NCBI RefSeq assembly: GCF_003946045.1
Contig: NZ_RHNW01000008.1
Span: 56,669-120,668 of the forward strand
DNA length: 64,000 nucleotides
Source of the DNA: Levilactobacillus mulengensis
Lineage (GTDB): Bacteria > Bacillota > Bacilli > Lactobacillales > Lactobacillaceae
Direction of reading: 5' to 3'
In this document: positions 25,080-34,201 of the stretch, piece by piece
Layout of the letters: every line of letters starts with the position of its first letter
Position numbering within the stretch: position 1 is the stretch's first letter
The notes under the pieces: model-generated
What the model saw: the letters and a program-made list of their open reading frames with translations, nothing else
What the model was told of the DNA's origin: nothing
Database searches by the model: none
Translations under genes and position numbers: made by a program

Positions 25080-27386
25080 ATGCTAGATACTAATAATCAT
25101 TCAATTCATTATAAAATGTACAAGAGTGGCAAGTCGTGGGTCTTCGCCGGCCTTATTTCGGCTGGCCTACTGTTGAGTTTTGGTGGCGAAACGGCCTTCG
25201 CCGATACACCTTCAGATTCAGATTCTACCGCAACACAGACGGAACAAGTTAGTCCGGAAAAGCCAGTCGTACAACCCGACCAAACCACTCTGTCAAAATC
25301 CAGCACGGATTCTGACCCAGCCCCAGCTCAGGACCCTGAAGACAATAATCCGACTGAACCTGAGAACAGTCAGCCAGATAACGCCCCTGCACCTAGTGAT
25401 GACCCTGATAAAAACATCACCCCACAAGATAATGAAGAAACGAATCCTTCAAACTTACATAAGAACAACTACAGCACTTCCGGCGGCACCACTGATTCAC
25501 TTAATAAAACGCCAGGAGGTTCAGATGTTCCGCCGATTAAGCAAACCGCTCCCGAACGGCCGCAACCACGGTTAGCTATGGCACCAGGTGCACCAACTCC
25601 CGTTCCAGCAGCGGCTCCGGTTGCCGTAACCGCACCCATTGCTGAAGACGATGAGTCGATTGATGTTTGGATGCCGAATAAGACTTTGCAGGCTTTAGTT
25701 GCCAACCAACTGCATAAATCTGTTGATAGTTTAACTAAAGATGACATGGCCAGCCTCACCACCTTAGCCGCCACGCATAAACAATATAGCCCAAACGTTT
25801 TTGTTAATGCTACCGATTCTTTCGATCTTACAGGATTAGAACTGGCAACCAATTTAACCTACTTGGACCTCTCATTTGACCCAACCGTTGATTTTTCTAG
25901 CTTTCCAAATAAGCCCCGATCACATTGGGGCGATGTCACTTCTCTCGAAAAGCTATCTGGCTTAACCAATCTGCAAACACTGATTCTTGCCCACAATCGA
26001 ATCACAGATATTTCACCCCTTGGGAACTTAAAAAACTTGAAGGTCCTAGATTTATCGGACAACTTAATTTCAGATTTCTCTATGCTAGACGCCTCACAAT
26101 TTACTAGTTTGTCCATTGATAAGCAGCTCGTCACTCCGGATACTGTTCATTTTATTGATCCAAAAAATCCAACTCTCACGCTATCTCAATTGATGAAGCT
26201 ACCTCAAAACTTTAATGGCCAATATAAACAACCTTTCGATCAGGATGATAGATATGCCCGATACACACGATTAGTGTCAGAAACTGCCACCTCCGAAAAT
26301 ACCTTAACTGGCAATATGCTCTTCTACCGATCTGGAACAAAACTTGAAGACTACAAAGTACTTGACGATACTGGCACCGTGCAATTTACAAATATCCACC
26401 TGCAAAATGAAGATTATATCATCAATTACAGTGATTGGACTGACATTTTTGAATATCCAGGTGTCACCCCCATTCAGCACCCTTACCAGTATTATTTACG
26501 GGCCAATCTTCAAGTTTCCTATACCCCAACTGGGAGTACTAATAAAAAGAATGTCTACTTCACCGTCTTCATTCCCTACGCCAACCCCGAAAAAGCAGCC
26601 AACCTCACCGTCCACTACGTTGACATGGCCAGCAACAAGCCCATTCAAGCCGATAAGATCATCACGGATAAACTAACCAGCGACACCTACGACTTGACCG
26701 CCGAACAAACCAGCGTTAAAGGCTACACCTTCGACCACGCGGATGGCGCGTTGACTGGTAACTTTACCGCCGACCCACTGACGGTGACCTTGTACTTCAC
26801 CAAGGATCCGACGAAGCCCGTCACACCCGTCACCCCGCCAGTCGTCACGCCAACCACGCAGACGACCGTAACCGCCCACTACGTTGACCAGAACGGCAAG
26901 ACCGTTCACGCCGACCAAGTTCTGACCGGCCACGCTGGTGATAGCTACAGTACGACGGCCTTTACGATTCCGGGTTACGACCTCACGACGACGCCTGAAA
27001 ATGCCAGCGGCACGTTTGGCGACACCGATACTACCGTGACCTACGTTTACCGCGACCAAACTTCTGGGAACGGCGTTGAAGTCAACATTGACCCCGCCGA
27101 CCCCGCGCAGCCAGCTAAGGAAGAACCGACAACCGGCGACCAGGCCGCAACCATTCACCATCCTGGGAGCGAAGCCACTAACCAAAAAGGTGGCGCGGCC
27201 GTTCGAGTTCCGGCAACGACTTTAACTAACCAGAAGCTGACAACTCCGGTTAAGTCAGTTGCCGCAAGCTCAGCTAGCAAAACGACGCTTCCTCAAACCA
27301 ACGAACACCGCGTCACCCCACTGCTAGGCATTGTCCTTCTACTGGGAACGTTCCTGGGATTTGGCTTGAAACGCAAACAGCATTAA
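25080..27386 (+). CDS. LPxTG-type surface protein with LRR and MucBP domains
   Basis: 768 residues. A KxYKxGKxW-type signal (HYKMYKSGKSWVFAGLISAG, about 10-29) leads to cleavage near AFADT. An acidic Pro/Ser/Thr linker runs to about 195, and a leucine-rich-repeat segment covers about 255-345 (LTNLQTLILAHNRITDISPLGNLKNLKVLDLSDN). Two MucBP-like repeats follow: VHYVDMASNKPI near 510 and AHYVDQNGKTVH near 600. The C-terminus has LPQTNE, a hydrophobic helix and KRKQH, a sortase signal. It probably binds mucin or other glycans at the cell wall. The central part is more A+T-rich than the ends, suggesting a mosaic origin. Confidence 0.92.
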   Translation: MLDTNNHSIHYKMYKSGKSWVFAGLISAGLLLSFGGETAFADTPSDSDSTATQTEQVSPEKPVVQPDQTTLSKSSTDSDPAPAQDPEDNNPTEPENSQPDNAPAPSDDPDKNITPQDNEETNPSNLHKNNYSTSGGTTDSLNKTPGGSDVPPIKQTAPERPQPRLAMAPGAPTPVPAAAPVAVTAPIAEDDESIDVWMPNKTLQALVANQLHKSVDSLTKDDMASLTTLAATHKQYSPNVFVNATDSFDLTGLELATNLTYLDLSFDPTVDFSSFPNKPRSHWGDVTSLEKLSGLTNLQTLILAHNRITDISPLGNLKNLKVLDLSDNLISDFSMLDASQFTSLSIDKQLVTPDTVHFIDPKNPTLTLSQLMKLPQNFNGQYKQPFDQDDRYARYTRLVSETATSENTLTGNMLFYRSGTKLEDYKVLDDTGTVQFTNIHLQNEDYIINYSDWTDIFEYPGVTPIQHPYQYYLRANLQVSYTPTGSTNKKNVYFTVFIPYANPEKAANLTVHYVDMASNKPIQADKIITDKLTSDTYDLTAEQTSVKGYTFDHADGALTGNFTADPLTVTLYFTKDPTKPVTPVTPPVVTPTTQTTVTAHYVDQNGKTVHADQVLTGHAGDSYSTTAFTIPGYDLTTTPENASGTFGDTDTTVTYVYRDQTSGNGVEVNIDPADPAQPAKEEPTTGDQAATIHHPGSEATNQKGGAAVRVPATTLTNQKLTTPVKSVAASSASKTTLPQTNEHRVTPLLGIVLLLGTFLGFGLKRKQH

Positions 27387-27396
27387 GCGCAACCAC

Positions 27397-27435
27397 AAAA
27401 AAACTTGTCCACCATTAACTGGGGACAAGTTTTTT
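27397..27435. terminator. Bidirectional terminator between the surface gene and xylR
   Basis: AAAAAACTTGTCC pairs with GGACAAGTTTTTT, giving T-runs on both strands. Confidence 0.88.
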
Positions 27436-27437
27436 AT

Positions 27438-28631
27438 TTACGCTGTTTCATCGGCACTCGGCCGTTCAAAGTTTAATTCATAGTGATCCAAGCCTAAGAC
27501 GCGGTGGGTGATCAGGGAACACCCGCCCAAAACCGTGGCTAAACGGGCATTTTGCGTCAAGTTAATCGGCACATCATTTTTCGCCAACCGTTGGTAAACG
27601 CCCCGAATCTGCGTCAATAAATCAGGAATTTCTTCCACCAAAGGTGAGTTCAGGAAGAACGCATCGGGATCGAGCGACCGCATCAGGTTGTAGATCAACC
27701 CGCCAATCGCCGTGGTAAACTGCGTCAACACCGCAATCGTATCCATGTCGTGCTTTTCGTACAGCGCGACGACCCCGGCCCGGTCTAAACTGGCCAAGCC
27801 CTTCTTATCCTCGATTTCCTGGATAATGGCGTCTTCGGAACTGATATCTTCGGCGTGGACGGGATGCGGGTTACCCGCGCCATCCTGGGCAATGCTGACC
27901 ACGGTTTGACCGATTTCACCGGCATCGCCGTGCTCGCCCCGGAAGAGGTCGCGTTTCAAAATAATGCCGGCCCCAATCCCGCGGTGAATGCTGACGGTGA
28001 CGGTACTGTTGAGGTCCCGGGCACCGTTGAAGTCGCGTTCGTAAACGGCAGCCAAGTTAGCTTCGTTTTCCAAGACGACGGGCACCTGGTAGGCAGTCGT
28101 GAAGACCTGTTCCAGATCAACGTCCGCCATCTCAATAAATGGTGAAGTCTGGATCTGGTTGTCCATCACGATTCCGTGGATGGAGAAGCAGATGCCCAGT
28201 AGGCCGTGGCTCGTGGTGCTTTCTTGGTCCCGGTCGTCCAGGTACTGCTTGATTTGCTCCAGCATTTCGTGGATGGACTGACCCTGCGTTTCGATCCGGT
28301 CGTACTTCCAGACGTGACCGTCCAGGAACGTGACCAGCGCATGTAAGTGGCGGTATCCCAGGTCAAACGTGACCGTGTACCCGTAATCCCGGTTGATTTC
28401 CACCAATGTCGGCTTGCGGCCACCCGCGGTCGAGGCCTCACCCAGGCCCAGCTCTCTCAAGTAACCGGCGGCCATCAGGGTGTTGTACAGTGATGAAATC
28501 GTGGACTTGTTTAGGCTTAACTGGTGAGAAATCTCGATCCGCGAGGTGGGATGGTTATTAAAAATTTGCTGCAGGACAAAACTTAAATTTTGGTCGTGCA
28601 GTTGATTCCGATTCATGCTTCGTTGCACCAT
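27438..28631 (-). CDS. xylR: Xylose operon repressor XylR, ROK family
   Basis: 397 residues. An N-terminal winged helix-turn-helix (RIEISHQLSLNKSTISSLYNTLMAAGYL, about 27-55) precedes a ROK sugar-binding fold (TVTFDLGYRHLHALV; GIGAGIILKRDLFRGEHGDAGEIG near 235-260). It should release GTTGGTT-N9-AACCAAC operators when xylose binds. I start it at the ATG at 28631, eight bases after AGGAGG. An upstream frame reaching 28742 would include promoter sequence. It is separated from xylA by the surface-protein gene. Confidence 0.9.
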   Translation of the reverse strand: MVQRSMNRNQLHDQNLSFVLQQIFNNHPTSRIEISHQLSLNKSTISSLYNTLMAAGYLRELGLGEASTAGGRKPTLVEINRDYGYTVTFDLGYRHLHALVTFLDGHVWKYDRIETQGQSIHEMLEQIKQYLDDRDQESTTSHGLLGICFSIHGIVMDNQIQTSPFIEMADVDLEQVFTTAYQVPVVLENEANLAAVYERDFNGARDLNSTVTVSIHRGIGAGIILKRDLFRGEHGDAGEIGQTVVSIAQDGAGNPHPVHAEDISSEDAIIQEIEDKKGLASLDRAGVVALYEKHDMDTIAVLTQFTTAIGGLIYNLMRSLDPDAFFLNSPLVEEIPDLLTQIRGVYQRLAKNDVPINLTQNARLATVLGGCSLITHRVLGLDHYELNFERPSADETA

Positions 28632-28683
28632 TTCGTCCCCTCCTCTTGGGTCAGTAAACATCATCACGTTGGGCCACTGAGAA

Positions 28684-28770
28684 AACCAACTAACCGTGTT
28701 TGCCACAAATCCTGGATTGACCAGTTTTGCAAGCGGTAACAATCACGTCATCATGGTTTAGTGAACCAAC
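28684..28770 (-). promoter_or_regulatory. xylR control region with cre and operator half-sites
   Basis: TGCAAGCGGTAACA at 28728-28741 matches the cre consensus. AACCAACTAAC occurs at 28684-28694 and again at 28762-28772, each holding one arm of the XylR operator. Together they suggest autoregulation and CcpA control. No full 23-bp palindrome is present here. Confidence 0.55.
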
Positions 28771-28868
28771 TAACTTCAGTATCACCTACTCATCCTCAAA
28801 ATTCAACCGTTTTTCAAAATTTTCTAACTACTCGTGGGAAAAATACCCGTTTCTTTGTTAACTGGCCA

Positions 28869-28904
28869 AAAGAAGCCGCCAACAGCAGGCTGTCGGCGGC
28901 TTCG
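28869..28904 (-). terminator. Terminator of arsC
   Basis: AGAAGCCGCCAACAG pairs with CTGTCGGCGGCTTC and gives TTTT on the minus strand. Confidence 0.8.
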
Positions 28905-28919
28905 GTTCACTTTCTTAAA

Positions 28920-29336
28920 TTAAGACAGTTCTTGAATCAATGCGGACACGCGATTCTTGATCTCATCGCGAACCTGGCGGAAGACGACCAATTGGGCGGC
29001 CTCATCCCCGGTCGCTTGCGCGGGATCACGCAACGGCCAGTGGCGGCGTTCCACGGTCGGCGGCGTCATTGGACATTTGTCACGGGCATCCCCACACAGC
29101 GTGACTACCACGTCACTGCTGTTCAGGTAGGCGGTATCGATCAGCTTCGACGTATGCTGCGAAATGTCGATGCCGATTTCAGCCATGACCTTCACGGCTA
29201 ACGGATTGAGCCCGTGCGTTTCGACCCCGGCGCTGGCAATCGTCCAATCAGCGGGTGCTAACGTTTGGGCAAACCCTTCCGCCATTTGGCTCCGGCAGCT
29301 GTTTCCGGTACAGAGAAAATAGAGTTGTTGGGACAT
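28920..29336 (-). CDS. arsC: Thioredoxin-coupled arsenate reductase
   Basis: 138 residues, the low-molecular-weight phosphatase type (S. aureus pI258/B. subtilis group). The P-loop CTGNSCRS at 9-16 carries the nucleophilic Cys. The redox pair sits in [11 protein letters not shown] (about 80-90), and the DP in PLRDPAQ is the general acid. It reduces arsenate to arsenite with thioredoxin. No arsR or arsenite pump is adjacent, so it is a solitary gene here. AAGGAGGGG precedes the ATG. Confidence 0.9.
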   Translation of the reverse strand: MSQQLYFLCTGNSCRSQMAEGFAQTLAPADWTIASAGVETHGLNPLAVKVMAEIGIDISQHTSKLIDTAYLNSSDVVVTLCGDARDKCPMTPPTVERRHWPLRDPAQATGDEAAQLVVFRQVRDEIKNRVSALIQELS

Positions 29337-29438
29337 GGTGACCCCTCCTTGGCAGATTATTTTCTCCAGTATAATCGAAAGCTTGGCGGTTTACGACTAT
29401 TAATTAATCGTCATCCCCACAAATCCTGCGGTAACAAT

Positions 29439-29918
29439 TTAAGATGCGCAAAATCGACTTGATTGGGGTGTCAGATAGAAATCAAAGATCGTCCGGTCAC
29501 TGAGTTCTCGGCTACTGGCCTCCAGTGGCGACAAATCCTGCCGTGCTTCTTGCCAGGGAAGTTCCTGATGTGTCATACTTTCAAGTTCATTCGCCGTATA
29601 GTGGCCATAAACCTCCCAAACCTGATGTAAAATATCCGTTATATCTGATACGAATTCCGGAGCCTAGGTGGCCTGCGGAATATCACTAAATCCATACTGA
29701 TTGTATTGACGATAGATTTGCTTCAAAACAGGCCCATGAACCCAAGCTTCAAATCGCACATCAAATAGCCGATTGTTTAAATGGTTGGCGTCTTCATTGG
29801 TTAATGTCAGGACCCACACATAAGCATAGTACATTAATTTTTGTAATTTCTTAGGTGACATTGACGACTGTGCTAAAAACCAAGTTGCCACCTGTTGAAC
29901 CGAATAATTCGTAGTCAT
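29439..29918 (-). pseudogene. Panacea (DUF4065, SocA-like) gene interrupted by an in-frame TAG
   Basis: Translation from the ATG at 29918 (GGGGAGG upstream) gives the N-terminal half of a Panacea protein: SVQQVATWFLAQ, PKKLQKLMYYAYVWVL, and FEAWVHGPVLKQIYRQY. A TAG occurs at 29664-29666. Beyond it, the same frame runs on to 29439 and encodes the expected C-terminal part (VWEVYGHYTANELESMTHQELPWQEAR). Only one nonsense mutation separates a complete protein of about 160 residues. Panacea proteins are antitoxins or protease adaptors, but no toxin gene is adjacent. Confidence 0.8.
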
Positions 29919-30027
29919 TATGACGCCTCCCCTTAAGTGTTGTCCAATGATACCACATCTCACAGCTAATCAACATCACTAACACTGAATCTCTTACAAA
30001 TCCCGTTGTACCACCGCTTTCACCACT

Positions 30028-30068
30028 AAAAAAGACCGACTAAGGCGTGTTCCTATCCCTAGTCGGTC
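30028..30068 (-). terminator. Terminator of rarA
   Basis: GACCGACTA pairs with TAGTCGGTC, followed by six T residues on the minus strand. Confidence 0.85.
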
Positions 30069-30077
30069 CTCAATTTT

Positions 30078-31403
30078 CTATTGATGTTCTCGATGCCACT
30101 GCTTAATGTAGGCCAGCCGTTGTTTAAAGCGACCCTCGCGGCCTTGCTCGGTGGGCTCGTAGTACACGTGGCCCTGCAGGTCGTCCGGCATCGTCTGCAT
30201 GTTGGTCAGCTTGGCTTCCGTATCGTGGGCATACTGATAGTCCTTGCCGTAATCCAAATCCTTCATTAACTTAGTCGGCGCGTTACGAATCTGGAGGGGC
30301 ACTGGCTCGTCGCGAGTTTCCTTGACGTCCTTCTTCGCGGCTTGCCGGGCCTTGTAAATGGCGTTGGACTTGGGCGCCAGCGACAGGTAGGTCACGGCCT
30401 CGGTCAGGTGGACGTCACACTCCGGCATCCCCAAAAACTGGCAGGCTTGAAAAACGTTGATGGTCACGTTGAGCGCGTTGGTATCGGCCAAACCAATATC
30501 TTCGCTGGCAAACCGTACCAGTCGGCGAGCGATGTACAACGGGTCCTCGCCACCCTCCAACATTCGCGACAACCAGTAGATGGCCGCGTCCACGTCGGAG
30601 TTACGCATCGACTTGTGCAGCGCGGAAATAATATTGTAGTGTTCCTCGCCGGTCTTGTCGTAGAGCACAAACTTCTGGCTGATCAGCTGTTTCAGATCGT
30701 CCATGGTCACGGTGATCTGGTCGCCCTGCTTGTCGCCGTTCAACACCGCCATCTCTAGCGTATTTAAGGCATTCCGTGCATCCCCGTTGGCAAACTCCGC
30801 GATGGCCCGCAGCTCATCCGGCCCAATCTTGACGTGTGATTTGAACCCATCGGGATTCTGCAGGGCATTGGTCAGTAATTGCGTAATATCATTGGTTTCC
30901 AACGCCTTGAGCACGAAGACCTTACACCGCGACAACAGGGCTGAGTTCACTTCAAATGAAGGATTTTCGGTCGTGGCCCCAATCAGGATGATGCTTCCCC
31001 GCTCTACGTAAGGCAGAAATGCATCCTGTTGGGCCTTGTTAAACCGGTGGATTTCGTCAACGAAGACGATGGTCTCCTCACCAATTTCACGGTCACTTTC
31101 GGCCTGGTGCATGATTTTTTTAATCTTACTAATGCTACTGTCGACGGCACTGAAGCTCAGAAATTTGGCCTTGGTCTGACGGGCAATAATTTCAGCCAGC
31201 GTGGTCTTGCCCACACCCGGCGGCCCCCAGAAAATCATCGACGAGACCTGGTCATTTTCAATCAGTTCCCGCAGAATCTTCCCGGTGCCCAGCAGATGCG
31301 TCTGACCGACAAACTGGTCCAACGTCCGCGGCCGTACCCGACTGGCCAATGGCGACTTCTGTTGGCTGGCAAATAACGACTCTTGTTCCACGTGAAACAC
31401 CAC
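30078..31403 (-). CDS. rarA: Replication-associated recombination protein A (MgsA/RarA), AAA+ ATPase
   Basis: 441 residues. A clamp-loader-like AAA+ protein acting at stalled replication forks. Walker [13 protein letters not shown] is near 60-71, Walker [20 protein letters not shown] near 112-130, sensor [16 protein letters not shown] near 137, and the C-terminal tetramerisation part includes [17 protein letters not shown]. The exact start is uncertain among closely spaced GTG codons (31403, 31400, 31391), because the 5' end overlaps a parS sequence. It is a core gene, next to the BREX locus. Confidence 0.93.
   Translation of the reverse strand: MVFHVEQESLFASQQKSPLASRVRPRTLDQFVGQTHLLGTGKILRELIENDQVSSMIFWGPPGVGKTTLAEIIARQTKAKFLSFSAVDSSISKIKKIMHQAESDREIGEETIVFVDEIHRFNKAQQDAFLPYVERGSIILIGATTENPSFEVNSALLSRCKVFVLKALETNDITQLLTNALQNPDGFKSHVKIGPDELRAIAEFANGDARNALNTLEMAVLNGDKQGDQITVTMDDLKQLISQKFVLYDKTGEEHYNIISALHKSMRNSDVDAAIYWLSRMLEGGEDPLYIARRLVRFASEDIGLADTNALNVTINVFQACQFLGMPECDVHLTEAVTYLSLAPKSNAIYKARQAAKKDVKETRDEPVPLQIRNAPTKLMKDLDYGKDYQYAHDTEAKLTNMQTMPDDLQGHVYYEPTEQGREGRFKQRLAYIKQWHREHQ
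31384..31399. promoter_or_regulatory. parS site (ParB/Spo0J-binding)
   Basis: TGTTCCACGTGAAACA matches the 16-bp chromosomal parS consensus TGTTNCACGTGAAACA at every position. It overlaps the 5' end of rarA. Chromosomal parS sites load ParB and SMC and cluster around oriC in Firmicutes. Confidence 0.85.
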
Positions 31404-31434
31404 CCTTTTAGGTCCATGATACCGCTAATTCAAT

Positions 31435-33978
31435 TTAAAAATTAAAATCATTCAAATCGGCAATATCCATAGAAAATGGAATTTCTGTCTTCTCATGGCT
31501 CCCCATATTTTCGATAACTAACGAATATGTCTTCGTTTTATCATAGGTTCGATCAGCCAAAACCAATTGGATACTCTGCATGCGATCCTTCACTGACTCT
31601 GAACGACTATTGGCATTAACTGTCTGTTGTCCAGAAATCTGTTGCCCTTGGTCATTGACAAAGTACAACGTAAATTCGGCAGGAATAACAGTCGCACTAA
31701 TTGGCTGCGCCTGTCGCAAAACTAACGGTACAGTCAACGATGTGATTTGTCGATTCATACTGAAGAGTTCCAGTTCAACATCCTGTGCGGCGGAACGGTT
31801 AGAGGTTGTTTTCACTTCAAGTAGTGGCACAACCATTTCCTGCAGTGAAGACCCACCGTGAACATAATTAAAAGACCCGACTGATTTAAAAACATTTGCC
31901 GTCTTCGGATAGTACACGTAGCGTTGATCATCATTCGCCAAAATATCGCCTAACTTCTGACGGCCAACCCCTGGCAACTCAAACGCACGCGGTGTCACCA
32001 AGTAACGTTGAGACTTGATCTCATCGTCGTTCGTGGTCACCTCAATCTTGTCAGTTGGCTTCAACTGGTCATTACGATAAATGTACCCATGGTCCGCGGT
32101 CACATAGATATGACTAATTCCCTGTGTTCGCAGTCGAGTAATTAGCTGTTGAATTTCAGTAATGGCCTCTTCGGTCGCTTTAAAAACATCATCCTCAGTC
32201 TTTTTATTATCACCAATTGCATCAACCTGATTGTGATAAATATAGACAACCTCTTGTCCAACGAATTTCGCCCGGATGTCTTTGGAGGTTGCTCCCTTAA
32301 GCTCATCCAAACTGTAGGCTGCACTCTTTGAATTTTGGTTCTGAAGGATAGTCTGGCGCTGTTGTCGATTGGTCGTTGGCTGACCATCCACTAGCAACTC
32401 CTTGTTCTGTAGCTCTAGTTGACGATTCGGTAGCAGCATGGGCATCCCCATATACGTCACTGATGGTAATCCTGTGACTAAGTAGTTCATTGTCAAAGCG
32501 GTCACTTGATCTTCCCGACCCAAGCGCTTCTCTAATTCCTTAGCCGCTTCAAACCGAAAGGCATCTGAAACAATGACGGCAATCCGATTCTTTTCGGGCG
32601 CAATATAAAATCGATAGAAGTTTCTTTGCAAATGTTGTGGCTTGATTTCCCTAACGTCGAATTGCTCGTTCCAAGCATAGATAGACTTGTCCAAATAATT
32701 ATTCACATAGATGGATTCAATCAATTGCTTCGTCTTAGCAAACGCCTCAGGTAGCCCCGCCTGTTGATAGTAGAACGTAAATTTACGGTAATCCGTATCC
32801 ATTCGATAGTCCTTAGCCACATAGTCAGCCAACAACTGTTGCAGCCCGTTCGCTGGCTCTTGATGGCCCTTGCGCACAATATTCCAAGCGCGCCGAAGCA
32901 TCCGATAAAGCCGAGAGAAACGCGGCTGACTGCCATAGTGCGTGTTCAAGCGCTGACGCGTCACAGCGGCCATGTCTAAATCATTCAGCCGGCTATCCAG
33001 ATCTTCTAGCTGTAGTCTTTCCTGAATCCACAGTAAAATCAGCTGATCAAACCTGGGAAACATATCCGATTTCGCTAAATCATCAACTTTTGCGTTCTTA
33101 AAAATTCGATCGCCGTTAATTTTTTGCCAAACGAAATCTGCAATACTATCAAAGCTATCCTCGCCTTGGCCCACGCTGGCTCCATTTGAGATGCTACGAT
33201 TACCAAACTGCTGTACAAATGTCTGAACGTTGGCAGCATGGTCGCTGAGATCGTATTGCTTGAGACTGACCGGAACCGGCTTCTCCATCTGCTGATAAGT
33301 CATGGTCAGATAAAGGTCTGCCATTAAGTCCTCTAGTTGAGGTGTCTCTGAAACATACCCAAAGCGAGTCGCAATTTCCTGCCAAAAGGCTTGAATCACC
33401 CCAAATCGAGAAAACTCGGCCAGCACGGGATTATCTTGAATACCTTTAACCAATAACTCTTGTAAGAGATCAAAGAAATCAACAATTGGTTGATTCAAAG
33501 GCACTAGCGAGGCCATAATAGCTAACTCTGGCTTGGCGGAATAACTGGCAACGTCATACCGCGAAAAGGCTTTGCGCCGGCGACCGTTAGCAAAAAAACT
33601 AGTGTATTGCTTAATAAACGGTCGTAAACTTTCCGGCAATCCTAGCTCTTTACGCAAAATCTCTTTGGAATCCGCTGTAAAAGTTCCCGAATACAAAACA
33701 ATATTTCGCAGGTGATCCTCTTCAAGTGGCGGCTCTGCCTGTGGTGAATAAATCAATGCCTTGGTCTGGTACGGCATTGCCAATAAATGTTGCTTCGTTT
33801 CTAGTTGGTGTCCCGGTTCCATCACAACAACCTCAGCAATTCCGGCTAATGCCGCTTGAATTTCCGAAATACTGTCTACAAAATCACCATTGTCGTCGTA
33901 CCAGAAAACAAATTGGTTTTGCGCAGTGAATCGCTGTTTAAGCGTTGTGATAATTTGATTAATGTCCACGTCTGCCAC
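31435..33978 (-). CDS. pglZ: BREX protein PglZ (BrxZ), alkaline-phosphatase-superfamily
   Basis: 847 residues, the usual size for type I BREX PglZ. The phosphatase-like core is shown by IAVIVSDAFRFEAAKELEKRL (metal-binding Asp, about 485) and ISHIYVTADHGYIYRND (Asp-His, about 620), followed by a beta-rich C-terminal domain. PglZ is needed for BREX methylation and exclusion. A GTG start has GGAG eight bases upstream. Unlike a normal BREX operon it is separated from pglX by an oppositely oriented cassette and recombinase gene, so it needs its own promoter in the short gap 33979-34063. Confidence 0.93.
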   Translation of the reverse strand: MADVDINQIITTLKQRFTAQNQFVFWYDDNGDFVDSISEIQAALAGIAEVVVMEPGHQLETKQHLLAMPYQTKALIYSPQAEPPLEEDHLRNIVLYSGTFTADSKEILRKELGLPESLRPFIKQYTSFFANGRRRKAFSRYDVASYSAKPELAIMASLVPLNQPIVDFFDLLQELLVKGIQDNPVLAEFSRFGVIQAFWQEIATRFGYVSETPQLEDLMADLYLTMTYQQMEKPVPVSLKQYDLSDHAANVQTFVQQFGNRSISNGASVGQGEDSFDSIADFVWQKINGDRIFKNAKVDDLAKSDMFPRFDQLILLWIQERLQLEDLDSRLNDLDMAAVTRQRLNTHYGSQPRFSRLYRMLRRAWNIVRKGHQEPANGLQQLLADYVAKDYRMDTDYRKFTFYYQQAGLPEAFAKTKQLIESIYVNNYLDKSIYAWNEQFDVREIKPQHLQRNFYRFYIAPEKNRIAVIVSDAFRFEAAKELEKRLGREDQVTALTMNYLVTGLPSVTYMGMPMLLPNRQLELQNKELLVDGQPTTNRQQRQTILQNQNSKSAAYSLDELKGATSKDIRAKFVGQEVVYIYHNQVDAIGDNKKTEDDVFKATEEAITEIQQLITRLRTQGISHIYVTADHGYIYRNDQLKPTDKIEVTTNDDEIKSQRYLVTPRAFELPGVGRQKLGDILANDDQRYVYYPKTANVFKSVGSFNYVHGGSSLQEMVVPLLEVKTTSNRSAAQDVELELFSMNRQITSLTVPLVLRQAQPISATVIPAEFTLYFVNDQGQQISGQQTVNANSRSESVKDRMQSIQLVLADRTYDKTKTYSLVIENMGSHEKTEIPFSMDIADLNDFNF

Positions 33979-34063
33979 GGTGGTTACTCCCTCTTCATTC
34001 CGTTTTATGATATAGCCTAATCATAACGTAAACCGGTTAAGACTGCAGTAGAATTTGTGAAAT

Positions 34064-34201
34064 TTATTGTTCACTCCAAACTATCACGATGGCGTCATTC
34101 AGCATTTGATCACCGATGTTAGCGCCGATGATTTTAATGTGGCTGTTGGTGGACAGGTGGAGATTATTGGGTGGCTGTATCAGTACTATAATACGGAGCC
34201 T
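34064..34201 (+). repeat. Inverted repeat 1, left copy (pglX cassette)
   Basis: 138 bp, inverted relative to 40152-40289 with three mismatches. Both encode FTPNYHDGVIQHL...YNTEP in the same frame. It marks the 5' edge of the silent pglX cassette. Confidence 0.95.

Noticed and set aside
28632..28742. N-terminal extension of XylR
   Set aside because: It would include the cre and operator half-sites. The ATG at 28631 has AGGAGG at the right distance and gives the normal ROK length.
28761..29201. Plus-strand frame of 146 codons opposite arsC
   Set aside because: It is the antisense shadow of arsC, which has a complete P-loop and redox cysteines, a good ribosome site and a terminator on the minus strand.
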